A stretch of DNA of 5,404 bases from NCBI GenBank assembly GCA_035316885.1, contig DATHII010000055.1, positions 1-5,404 on the forward strand. The letters are read 5' to 3'. The first letter of the stretch is position 1; each line of letters opens with the position of its first letter. Made by a program: the position numbers and the translations under genes. Shown here in pieces: positions 1-5,192 of the stretch. Source of the DNA: DASRTE01 sp035316885. Lineage in GTDB: Bacteria; Actinomycetota; Actinomycetes; Jiangellales; Jiangellaceae. The notes under the pieces were generated by a model. It made no database searches, was not told the DNA's origin, and saw only the letters and a program-made list of their open reading frames with translations.

Positions 1-320
1 AGTTGGCGCAGGCTCCACTCGCGGGCGTCGGTGCCGACGGCGCCGCGGAAGTACTTGCTCGTGACGATGGTCGAGGCGTTGACCGACCAGAAGTCGGGGA
101 ACTCGACACCACGCTGCTCGAAGACTGTCTCGCCCGTCCTCCAGTTCTGCTGGACGACGTCGCGCCGCTCCCAGCTCACCTGGTCGTGTGGGTGCACCCC
201 GGGCGTGGTGAAGATCCGCTCGATGGTGAGGCCGCCCTGCTCAGCCGCCGCGGCCCTCGACCGGCCCGCGCGTTTGGCGCTGCCGGCGTCGCGGCCGTGG
301 CTGCTCACCGTCTCGGTCAT
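1..320 (-). CDS. nrdJ: Vitamin B12-dependent (class II) ribonucleotide reductase, N-terminal part
   Basis: Adenosylcobalamin-dependent reductase that makes deoxyribonucleotides from ribonucleotides in the cytoplasm without needing oxygen. Only the first 106 codons are present; the gene runs off the left edge, so the catalytic cysteines and the rest of the barrel cannot be seen. After a basic, Ala-rich leader of about 30 residues comes the stretch typical of the actinobacterial enzyme: TTPGVHPHDQVSWERRDVV at about 38-56, then RGVEFPDFWSVNA at 70-82 and SKYFRGAVG at 88-96. The ATG start is supported by AAGGAG on the minus strand (326-331), 5 nt upstream. It lies 93 bp downstream of nrdR on the same strand, the usual nrdR-nrdJ order in actinomycetes, so the two are probably cotranscribed and controlled by NrdR. 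Family assignment is by recognised motifs; cotranscription is inferred. Confidence 0.95.
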   Translation of the reverse strand, partial: MTETVSSHGRDAGSAKRAGRSRAAAAEQGGLTIERIFTTPGVHPHDQVSWERRDVVQQNWRTGETVFEQRGVEFPDFWSVNASTIVTSKYFRGAVGTDAREWSLRQ

Positions 321-413
321 GCCTTCTCCTTGTCGTCGTCCCGTCCCGGCCCTGCCCCGGGGCGGTTCCCCGTCGTGGTCGCGTACGTGGTGCCGGTGGT
401 GCGGCGTTCGTGG

Positions 414-899
414 TCAGCCGGGAACGCGCGGCTGCGGCTCGGGGACGGTCTCGCCCCGCTCGGCCCGCAACATGGTGATCTCGGCCTCGAAATCGGCGAG
501 GGTGTCGAACCCCCGGTAGACACTGGCGAAGCGCAGGTAGGCCACCTCGTCGAGCTCGCGAAGCGGGCCCAGGATGGCGAGGCCGACCTCGTTGCTCGGC
601 ACCTCAGCCGAGCCCGATGCGCGGATGCGCTCCTCGACCAGCTGGGCGAGCCGGGCGAGAGCGTCCTCGCCCACCCCGCGCCCCTGGCAGGCCTTGCGGA
701 CGCCGGCGATGACCTTCTCGCGGCTGAACGGCTCGGTGACCCCGCACCGCTTGACCACGGCGAGGGTGACCTGCTCGACCGTGGTGAACCGGCGTTCGCA
801 CTCGGGGCACTGCCGCCGCCGGCGGATCGCCGTGCCGTCGTCGGCGGTGCGGCTGTCGACGACGCGGCTGTCAGGGTTGCGACAGAACGGACAGTGCAC
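414..899 (-). CDS. nrdR: Transcriptional repressor NrdR
   Basis: Nucleotide-sensing repressor of ribonucleotide reductase genes. The 161-residue product has the complete family architecture: an N-terminal zinc ribbon with CPFC (C3, C6) and CPEC (C31, C34), then an ATP-cone from about 46 to 136, opening with LAVVKRCGVTEPFSREK and closing with LDEVAYLRFASVYRGF. The cone binds ATP or dATP, which sets oligomeric state and DNA binding in characterised NrdR proteins. The GTG start was chosen over longer in-frame options because it puts MHCPFC at the N-terminus, as in the family, and follows a purine-rich AGAGGGGGAGA on the minus strand (905-915). Length is normal for the family. The C-terminal tail (TVPEPQPRVPG) is Pro-rich and unconserved. 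Downstream on the same strand is nrdJ, a likely target. Upstream lies a cluster of palindromes suggesting autoregulation. Confidence 0.97.
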   Translation of the reverse strand: MHCPFCRNPDSRVVDSRTADDGTAIRRRRQCPECERRFTTVEQVTLAVVKRCGVTEPFSREKVIAGVRKACQGRGVGEDALARLAQLVEERIRASGSAEVPSNEVGLAILGPLRELDEVAYLRFASVYRGFDTLADFEAEITMLRAERGETVPEPQPRVPG

Positions 900-966
900 G
901 GCGATCTCCCCCTCTCGACACGTCTGCTCGTACCTGTCGCGAACCGGCTGCCTGGCCTCCCGAGGT

Positions 967-1000
967 GGAGAACCTGTGGATCTCCTGGGGAGAACCTGTG
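967..1000 (-). repeat. Two direct 12-bp repeats (GGAGAACCTGTG) in the nrdR leader
   Basis: The plus-strand 12-mer GGAGAACCTGTG occurs identically at 967-978 and 989-1000, a period of 22 bp, or about two helical turns, so both copies face the same side of the DNA. On the minus strand each reads CACAGGTTCTCC. The repeats lie between the candidate nrdR promoter and the nrdR start, probably inside the 5' untranslated region. No known regulator is assigned. They may bind a protein or be remnants of DnaA-like boxes. Confidence 0.6.
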
Positions 1001-1009
1001 AGCGCCGGA

Positions 1010-1022
1010 CCACAACTTGTGG
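1010..1022 (-). promoter_or_regulatory. Palindrome CCACAAcTTGTGG, possible second NrdR operator
   Basis: A perfect 13-bp palindrome with one central base, about three helical turns downstream of the candidate NrdR box in the direction of nrdR. Reading C-w-A-N-A-T-N-T-w-G along it gives 8 of 10 core positions at best, so it is a weaker match than the first box. The adjoining minus-strand sequence TCGTCCACA (1018-1026) also differs by one base from TTGTCCACA, a GC-rich form of the DnaA box, so a DnaA role is an alternative reading. Both are inferences from consensus. Confidence 0.4.
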
Positions 1023-1027
1023 ACGAC

Positions 1028-1041
1028 TTACACAAGTGTAA
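1028..1041 (-). promoter_or_regulatory. Palindrome TTACAC-AA-GTGTAA with possible -10 element of nrdR
   Basis: An interrupted palindrome (plus strand TTACAC, AA, GTGTAA) lies directly beside the candidate NrdR box. On the minus strand it contains TACACT (1035-1040), which fits the TANNNT pattern of actinobacterial -10 elements; the matching -35 position holds only a poor hexamer. If this is the nrdR promoter, the NrdR box would cover the spacer between -35 and -10, as expected for a repressor site. It fits the NrdR core consensus poorly, so it may be promoter sequence or another operator. Confidence 0.35.
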
Positions 1042-1057
1042 CTACTAGATGTAGGGG
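1042..1057 (-). promoter_or_regulatory. Candidate NrdR box upstream of nrdR
   Basis: On the minus strand this reads CCCCTACATCTAGTAG. It matches the core of the published NrdR operator consensus, acaCwAtATaTwGtgt: the core C, w, A, central AT, T, w and G are all present, while the flanking bases match less well. It lies about 145 bp before the nrdR start and overlaps the region where a promoter would be expected. NrdR boxes usually occur in pairs about three helical turns apart; the palindrome at 1010-1022 is the possible partner. The assignment rests on consensus match and location; no binding is shown. Confidence 0.6.
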
Positions 1058-1170
1058 ACGCTAGGGCTCCGGAGGCCTTCGTGCAACTGGAATCGCCGTG
1101 CCCGGATCAGCCAATCTCATCGTCGCAGGTCACCGCCCGCCGCCGGACGGTCACGCGGCGTGTCGCGCGA

Positions 1171-1189
1171 GCCGGGGCGACGACCCGGC
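1171..1189 (-). terminator. Possible hairpin terminator of the LysM gene
   Basis: GCCGGG and CCCGGC form a 6-bp GC-only stem around a 7-nt loop, starting 7 nt beyond the stop codon of the LysM gene. There is no T-run, which is common for actinobacterial terminators but also lowers certainty. The rest of the spacer down to the nrdR palindromes (about 1058-1170) contains no other clear element and no convincing gene. Confidence 0.35.
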
Positions 1190-1195
1190 ACCGGC

Positions 1196-1606
1196 CTAGT
1201 CCAGCAGGGGCACGACGAGCACGTCGCCCGGATGGATGTCGGCCCCCGACCGCAGACCGTTGAGCTCGACGATGGCATCGACGACCACGCGCGGATCGGC
1301 GTCAGTGTCAAGGGATCTGGCCAGCGCCCACATGGTGTCGCCGGCCTCGACGACCACGGTGGTGGTGTCCGCCTGCCCGACCTCGGTGGAGCCCGCCCCC
1401 GGGCGCAGGAAGGCGAACGCGCCGGCCGCCGCCAGCACGATCCACAGCAACGCCACCACCAGGCGTCCGCGCGGGCTGAGCCGCGAACCGCGCAGGTCTG
1501 CGGCGTGGGACCGTTCGCACTGTACGGGCCGAGGGCGGGCGGCCGACGGGACTGGGGCGACCCGCCCGACCGGGCGTGCCGGGGGAACTAGCGTGAGGGT
1601 CGTCAT
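1196..1606 (-). CDS. Small membrane-anchored LysM protein, likely SOS-induced division inhibitor
   Basis: A 136-residue protein in three parts: a Pro/Arg-rich cytoplasmic N-terminus (1-48), one transmembrane helix (about 49-67, LVVALLWIVLAAAGAFAFL), and an extracytoplasmic LysM domain (about 83-134, starting TVVVEAGDTMWALARSL and ending GDVLVVPLL). LysM domains bind peptidoglycan. The start is the ATG with GGAGG (1612-1616) 5 nt upstream; a longer in-frame reading would run into the SOS boxes. It is transcribed divergently from lexA and carries two abutting LexA operators in its promoter. The same arrangement is known for the SOS-induced division suppressors ChiZ (Rv2719c) of mycobacteria, DivS of corynebacteria and YneA of Bacillus, which are single-pass proteins; ChiZ and YneA also carry LysM. 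Function as a division checkpoint protein is inferred from context and architecture; sequence identity to those proteins could not be tested. Confidence 0.9.
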   Translation of the reverse strand: MTTLTLVPPARPVGRVAPVPSAARPRPVQCERSHAADLRGSRLSPRGRLVVALLWIVLAAAGAFAFLRPGAGSTEVGQADTTTVVVEAGDTMWALARSLDTDADPRVVVDAIVELNGLRSGADIHPGDVLVVPLLD

Positions 1607-1611
1607 GTCCG

Positions 1612-1616
1612 CCTCC
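1612..1616 (-). promoter_or_regulatory. Ribosome binding site of the LysM gene
   Basis: GGAGG on the minus strand, 5 nt before the ATG. It decides the start in favour of the shorter product beginning MTTLTLVPP. Confidence 0.8.
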
Positions 1617-1645
1617 GTACTGGCTGGTCTCCGTCGGACGTCGTG

Positions 1646-1661
1646 TCGAACAGTCGTTCGA
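1646..1661 (-). promoter_or_regulatory. SOS box (LexA operator) 1 of the LysM gene
   Basis: TCGAACAGTCGTTCGA has both half-sites of the actinobacterial/Gram-positive LexA operator, CGAAC-N4-GTTCG, with no mismatch and the flanking T and A also present. It lies about 40 bp ahead of the LysM start, downstream of the proposed -10, where bound LexA would block transcription. The nearest gene, LysM, is the natural target. Confidence 0.9.
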
Positions 1662-1677
1662 TCGAACGCACGTACGA
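1662..1677 (-). promoter_or_regulatory. SOS box 2 of the LysM gene, one mismatch
   Basis: TCGAACGCACGTACGA keeps one perfect CGAAC half-site and has GTACG instead of GTTCG in the other. It abuts the first box with no gap, and the junction forms a perfect 14-bp palindrome, CGTTCGATCGAACG (1655-1668). It would cover the transcription start of the LysM promoter proposed here. Because of the mismatch it may be a weaker site filled cooperatively. Confidence 0.65.
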
Positions 1678-1706
1678 GTTCTACACCGGGGATCCGACAA
1701 AGTCGA
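1678..1706 (-). promoter_or_regulatory. Possible promoter of the LysM gene
   Basis: On the minus strand, -35 TCGACT (1701-1706) and -10 TAGAAC (1678-1683) are separated by 17 bp; each matches the sigma-70 consensus at about 4 of 6 positions. Transcription would start near 1671, inside the second SOS box, which fits LexA repression. Moderate sequence match only. Confidence 0.4.
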
Positions 1707-1713
1707 GACACGT

Positions 1714-1729
1714 TCGAACATGTGTTTGA
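1714..1729 (+). promoter_or_regulatory. SOS box of lexA
   Basis: TCGAACATGTGTTTGA fits CGAAC-N4-GTTYG with GTTTG as the second half-site. It closely resembles the box in front of mycobacterial lexA. It overlaps the proposed lexA -35 hexamer, so bound LexA should exclude RNA polymerase and give autorepression. Confidence 0.9.
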
Positions 1730-1754
1730 TCGTGTCGGCGCACAGGGCTAACGT
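1726..1754 (+). promoter_or_regulatory. Promoter of lexA
   Basis: -35 TTGATC (1726-1731) and -10 TAACGT (1749-1754) have exactly 17 bp between them. The -35 overlaps the SOS box by four bases. Transcription would begin near 1761, leaving a leader of about 50 nt before the GTG start of lexA. The hexamers fit the sigma-70/TANNNT pattern well; the start site itself is predicted. Confidence 0.6.
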
Positions 1755-1797
1755 CAGCGGTAGACAGGACCTGCCGGACAGCCGGCGGGCCACGCAT

Positions 1798-1804
1798 GAG
1801 GAGG
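1798..1804 (+). promoter_or_regulatory. Ribosome binding site of lexA
   Basis: GAGGAGG, 5 nt before the GTG start. It excludes the longer in-frame reading, which would begin inside the SOS box upstream of the promoter's -10, and the nearby ATG at 1796, which is in another frame. Confidence 0.85.
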
Positions 1805-1809
1805 CCGGT

Positions 1810-2538
1810 GTGGGCAGGCAGCGCGGAGAGGGCCCGGGCGACGGCGCCACGGTCCATCCCTTCCCCGACACCAAGCAGGACGCCACGGGGCTCACTCCGC
1901 GGCAGCGGCGCGTGCTCGAGGTCATCCGCGACGCGGTCGAGCGGCGGGGTTACCCGCCGAGCATGCGCGAGATCGGCGAGGCCGCCGGCCTGGCCAGTCC
2001 CTCGAGCGTCTCGCACCAGCTGCGTGTGCTGGAGGGCAAGGGCTACATCCGCCGCGACCCGCACCGCCCGCGGGCGCTCGAGGTTCTCTCCCCCGGCGAT
2101 CCGGGCGCGGTCGCCGCCATCCCGGCCGACCAGGACGACACCGGACGTGGCGACCACCGGCCCGAGCCGTCTTACGTGCCCCTTGTCGGCCGAATCGCCG
2201 CCGGTGGGCCGGTGTTGGCGGACGAGGCCGTCGAGGAGGTCTTCCCCCTCCCCCGCCAACTGGTCGGCGAAGGCACGCTGTTCATGCTCCGGGTGGCGGG
2301 CGACTCGATGGTCGACGCCGCCATCTGTGACGGCGACTGGGTGGTCGTCCGCCAGCAACCCGTCGCCGAGAACGGCGAGATCGTCGCGGCCATGATCGAC
2401 GGCGAGGCCACGGTCAAGACCTACAAGCGCCGCGACGGCGAGATCTGGTTAATGCCGCACAATCCCGCCTACGAACCCATCGCCGGCAACGACGCCACCA
2501 TCCTCGGCCGTGTGGTCGCCGTCATGCGCCGGATCTAG
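1810..2538 (+). CDS. lexA: SOS regulator LexA, repressor and self-cleaving protease
   Basis: Represses DNA-damage genes; on contact with RecA filaments it cuts itself and the SOS genes turn on. From the chosen GTG the product has 242 residues. A variable N-terminal tail of about 26 residues precedes the winged helix-turn-helix (about 27-92, LTPRQRRVLEVIRDAVE, then SMREIGEAAGLASPSSVSHQL, the recognition part). A linker follows, then the S24 peptidase domain: the cleavage site is Ala131-Gly132 in VGRIAAGGPV, the nucleophile is Ser166 in GDSM, and the general base is Lys203 in TVKTYKR. All key residues are intact. Length and the longer N-terminal tail fit actinobacterial LexA. It is divergent from the LysM gene with shared SOS boxes, and its stop overlaps that of the helicase gene, leaving no room for a separate terminator. 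Confidence 0.97.
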   Translation: MGRQRGEGPGDGATVHPFPDTKQDATGLTPRQRRVLEVIRDAVERRGYPPSMREIGEAAGLASPSSVSHQLRVLEGKGYIRRDPHRPRALEVLSPGDPGAVAAIPADQDDTGRGDHRPEPSYVPLVGRIAAGGPVLADEAVEEVFPLPRQLVGEGTLFMLRVAGDSMVDAAICDGDWVVVRQQPVAENGEIVAAMIDGEATVKTYKRRDGEIWLMPHNPAYEPIAGNDATILGRVVAVMRRI

Positions 2539-4538
2539 CCCTGGCCCGGCCGAGCCCTGACAGGGGTGGCCAGCCGCTGGAGTGCACCCACCACGACCTC
2601 TCGGTCGGTGGTGAACCACATCGGCGGCAACGACGCCCGCACGAAGCCCGCGTAGCGCGCGCTCACCAGCCGCGGGTCGAGCACAGCCACGACCCCGCGG
2701 TCGCTCGACCGCCGGATCAGCCGGCCTGCTCCCTGGGCCAGCAGCAGCGCCGCATGCGTCGCGGCCACCGACATGAATCCGTTGCCGCCCGCCCGCTCGA
2801 CGGCTCGCTGGCGCGCGGACATCAGCGGGTCGTCGGGTCGTGGGAAGGGCAGCCGGTCGATGACCACGAGCTGACACGCCCCGCCCGGGACATCGACGCC
2901 CTGCCACAGCGACAATGTGCCGAACAGGCAGGTCCGATCGTCGTCGGTGAAGCGCCGCACCAGGGTCGGCACGACGTCGTCTCCCTGGCAGAGCACCGGC
3001 ACCTCGGGCAGGCGGGCGCGCACGGCTTCGGCCGCCTCCGTCGCCGCCTGCCGTGACGAGAACAGGCCCAAGGTCCGGCCGCCTGCCGCCGAGATCAGCT
3101 CGGCCAGGGCGTCGACGGCCTCCGGCCGAAGCCCGTCGCGTCCCGGTGGCGGCAGGTCGCGCCCGACGTAGAGGATCGCCTGCCGGGCGTAGTCGAACGG
3201 CGAGCCGACGTCGAGACCCCGCCAGTCCGGCGAACCCTCGCCGACGAGCCCGAACGAACGGGCGACCGGGTCGAACGAGCCGCCGAGCTCCATCGTCGCG
3301 GACGTCGCGACCACGGTTGCGGAACCGAAGAGCCGGTCGCGCAGCAGCGCGGCCACCGACAGAGGCGCCACACGGAGCAGGCGCGCGGCACGGTCGCGCT
3401 CCTCGACCCACACGACGTCATGCTCGCCGTGTTCCGCCATGCGCTCGGCAGTGTCGAACACTTCGTCCACCGCAGCCTTCGCGGTCCGCCGGCCGGCCTC
3501 CTGGTCGGCGTCCCGCTCTCCCCCGCCGAACCCCGACTGGACCGCGCGGGCGGCGTCGCGGATGCCGGCGACCGCGGCCAGCAGTCCGCCGGGTAACTCG
3601 TCCAGACGGCCGGGCTCGACCTCACCGAGCGCCCGCCGCAGCGCCTCGCCGGCGTCGCCCATCTGCTCGGAGTCGGCGTCGCCGACGAACGAGCGAGATC
3701 GTCTGGCCGCCCGGTCGACGAAGGCCGGTGACAGGTCGGCCGTCGCGACGCCGGTGACCCGTGCCGCGAGCTCGTGGCCCTCGTCGACGACGACGACATC
3801 GTGCTCGGGTAGGACGGGCACCCCCTCCATGGCGTCGATCGCCAGCAGCGTGTGGTTCGTGACGAGCACGTCGACGTCGCCGGCCCGCGCCCGCGCGCGT
3901 TCGGCGAAGCACTCGCTGCCATAGCGACACCGCTGGGCGCCGAGGCACTCGCGGGCCGTGACCGACACCTGGCCCCAGGCTCGATCGCCCACGCCGGGTT
4001 CGAGCCGGTCGCGGTCTCCAGTCCCGCCGGTCGAGGCCTGCTCCTCGGCCCAGTTTCGGGCCCGGAGAACATCGGCGCCGACGACGCCGAGCGACCCGTC
4101 CACCACCGGGACGAGCTCTCCCTGCTCGTCCGGCACGCCGTCGCGGACACGGTGCAGGCAGGCGTAGTTCGCCCGTCCCTTCAGCGTCGCCCACCGCAGC
4201 GGACGACCCAGGTCGGGCTCGACGGCCTGTGCGAGCAGGGGAAGGTCGCGGTCGACCAGTTGTGCCTGCAACGCGAGTGTCGCCGTCGCGACGACGACGG
4301 GCTCGCCGCTCGCGTCGGCGTGCAGCAACGCCGGGACCAGGTACGCCAGCGACTTGCCGGTGCCGGTGCCTGCCTGCACGAGCAGGTGCTCGCCCGAGGC
4401 GATGGCGGTCTCGACCGCCTCCGCCATCTCGACCTGGCCGGAGCGCTCGCTGCCGCCGATGGCGTCGACGGCCGCCTCCAGCAACGCGCGCACGCCACGC
4501 TCGGGGACGCCTCCGTCCGGATCGCTCACTCGGTGCAC
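2535..4538 (-). CDS. dinG: DinG/XPD-family iron-sulfur ATP-dependent DNA helicase
   Basis: A superfamily 2 helicase, expected to unwind DNA 5' to 3' and act on damage intermediates, R-loops or G-quadruplexes. The 667-residue product has all expected motifs: Q motif near Q35 (RSGQVEMA), Walker A AGTGTGKS (56-63), motif Ia VVATATLALQAQL (82-94), four cysteines for a 4Fe-4S cluster (C127, C199, C204, C210), Walker B as VVDEGHEL (250-257), SATM (413-416), motif V GTLSLWQGVDVPG (540-552) and motif VI QGAGRLIRR (602-610). The box is DEGH rather than the usual DEAH. Length matches mycobacterial DinG-like helicases. The start is uncertain: GTG at 4538 or GTG at 4529 (664 residues), neither with a clear Shine-Dalgarno. 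The lipoprotein gene ends 54 bp upstream on the same strand, so cotranscription is possible. No SOS box is visible ahead of it. Confidence 0.94.
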   Translation of the reverse strand: MHRVSDPDGGVPERGVRALLEAAVDAIGGSERSGQVEMAEAVETAIASGEHLLVQAGTGTGKSLAYLVPALLHADASGEPVVVATATLALQAQLVDRDLPLLAQAVEPDLGRPLRWATLKGRANYACLHRVRDGVPDEQGELVPVVDGSLGVVGADVLRARNWAEEQASTGGTGDRDRLEPGVGDRAWGQVSVTARECLGAQRCRYGSECFAERARARAGDVDVLVTNHTLLAIDAMEGVPVLPEHDVVVVDEGHELAARVTGVATADLSPAFVDRAARRSRSFVGDADSEQMGDAGEALRRALGEVEPGRLDELPGGLLAAVAGIRDAARAVQSGFGGGERDADQEAGRRTAKAAVDEVFDTAERMAEHGEHDVVWVEERDRAARLLRVAPLSVAALLRDRLFGSATVVATSATMELGGSFDPVARSFGLVGEGSPDWRGLDVGSPFDYARQAILYVGRDLPPPGRDGLRPEAVDALAELISAAGGRTLGLFSSRQAATEAAEAVRARLPEVPVLCQGDDVVPTLVRRFTDDDRTCLFGTLSLWQGVDVPGGACQLVVIDRLPFPRPDDPLMSARQRAVERAGGNGFMSVAATHAALLLAQGAGRLIRRSSDRGVVAVLDPRLVSARYAGFVRASLPPMWFTTDREVVVGALQRLATPVRARPGQG

Positions 4539-4554
4539 GCTATCGAGTGCGGCC

Positions 4555-4573
4555 GGCGACCGGACCGGTCGCC
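4555..4573 (-). terminator. Perfect 19-bp palindrome between lipoprotein gene and dinG
   Basis: GGCGACCGG-A-CCGGTCGCC is a perfect palindrome with 9-bp arms around one central base. It lies about 20 nt after the lipoprotein stop and 16 nt before the dinG start. As RNA it would be a very stable hairpin with a small loop and no U-run. It could be an intrinsic terminator, a protein operator, or a structure limiting helicase translation; the sequence does not decide among these. Confidence 0.4.
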
Positions 4574-4592
4574 CACAGGCGCGTCCGCCTGG

Positions 4593-5126
4593 TCAAGCGT
4601 CCTCGTCCGCACCCGACACCAGCCAGTTGCCGTCGGCGGCAGTGAACGTGTACACGACCAGCGTCTGCGCTGATCCGACCTGGTCGACCACAGCGTCGTC
4701 GGCGTCGAGGATGTCGTAGGCCTGGGTGGTCTCGATCGAGGCCAGGGTCGCGCTGTTGCCCTCCAGCGTCACGTCACCCGTGGCGACACCGGTGACGAAG
4801 AACCCCGAGGTCGTCACGTCCTGCTCGTTCAGTCGGTCGATCACCTGCACATACCGGTCGCGGCACGGGCAGTCCGGCGTCGTCGCCGCGTCGAGGGCGG
4901 CCACCGACCGGTTGGTCACCGCTCTGTTGGCAGCTGCGTAGTAGTTCGACAGCGCCGCGCGCACCGCAGCGTCGTCAGGCAACTCGGGACCCAGCGGCAG
5001 GGAGGTCGCGGAGGTCATCGGGCCCGGCGATGGCGAGGCGACGCTGTCGTCGCCCGAGCACGACGCAGCGCCGAGTGTCGCGGCGACGAGCGCGGCGAGC
5101 AGCGTCCGGCGGCGTGGCACGGGCAT
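4593..5126 (-). CDS. Putative secreted lipoprotein of unknown function
   Basis: A 177-residue protein that I cannot assign to a named family. It has a signal peptide: basic MPVPRRR, a hydrophobic stretch (about 8-21), then AAS-C with Cys23 as the probable lipidation site. The lipobox has Ala instead of the usual Leu/Val/Ile at -3, so lipidation is likely but not certain. A Ser/Pro/Thr-rich linker (about 24-48) leads to a compact domain (about 52-175): an amphipathic helix AAVRAALSNYYAAANRAV, a CPC motif (C86, C88), another helix, and several short strands ending in VVYTFTAADGNWLVSG. This helix-then-strands order suggests an NTF2-like cone fold, as in actinobacterial lipoproteins of DUF6318 type; that is a guess from pattern. 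The start is supported by the signal peptide, not by a Shine-Dalgarno. It is divergent from the peptidase gene and may be cotranscribed with dinG. Confidence 0.75.
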   Translation of the reverse strand: MPVPRRRTLLAALVAATLGAASCSGDDSVASPSPGPMTSATSLPLGPELPDDAAVRAALSNYYAAANRAVTNRSVAALDAATTPDCPCRDRYVQVIDRLNEQDVTTSGFFVTGVATGDVTLEGNSATLASIETTQAYDILDADDAVVDQVGSAQTLVVYTFTAADGNWLVSGADEDA

Positions 5127-5134
5127 CGAGGGTA

Positions 5135-5152
5135 CGGCCCCGACCGGGGCCG
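5135..5152. repeat. GC-only inverted repeat in the divergent spacer
   Basis: CGGCCCC and GGGGCCG are separated by GACC, a 7-bp stem with a 4-nt loop. It sits 8 bp ahead of the lipoprotein start in the 66-bp spacer between divergent genes. It could be an operator shared by both genes or a hairpin in the lipoprotein leader. No clear promoter hexamers were seen in this short spacer. Confidence 0.4.
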
Positions 5153-5192
5153 ACCCTCACCGACCCTTGGCGCTCGTGATGGGATCGGAGCT

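Noticed and set aside
354..363. GCCCCGGGGC palindrome in the nrdR-nrdJ spacer as a terminator
   Set aside because: Only 5 bp per arm with no loop, no T-run, and such palindromes are frequent in DNA this GC-rich. The 93-bp spacer otherwise shows only the nrdJ ribosome site.
3..1001. Long plus-strand open frame of 332 codons across the left end
   Set aside because: It is antisense to nrdJ and nrdR, both of which have strong family motifs and ribosome sites. Its product is low-complexity Ala/Gly/Leu/Arg-rich, as expected of antisense frames in GC-rich DNA.
900..1013. N-terminal extension of nrdR by 38 residues
   Set aside because: The extension precedes the conserved MHCPFC start, covers a good ribosome site and the 12-bp repeats, and has no counterpart in the family.
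1081..1263. Small plus-strand frame starting with GTG between nrdR and the LysM gene
   Set aside because: No ribosome site, Arg/Pro-rich product, and most of it overlaps the LysM gene on the other strand.
1681..2358. Minus-strand open frame of 225 codons opposite lexA
   Set aside because: It covers the SOS boxes and the lexA reading frame, has no ribosome site and no recognisable motif; a shadow of lexA.
2449..3411. Minus-strand open frame of 320 codons, and plus-strand frames at 3053-3757 and 3852-4673
   Set aside because: All lie in other frames over the helicase gene, whose full motif set is intact. Their Arg/Ala/Gly/Pro-rich products have no recognisable domain.
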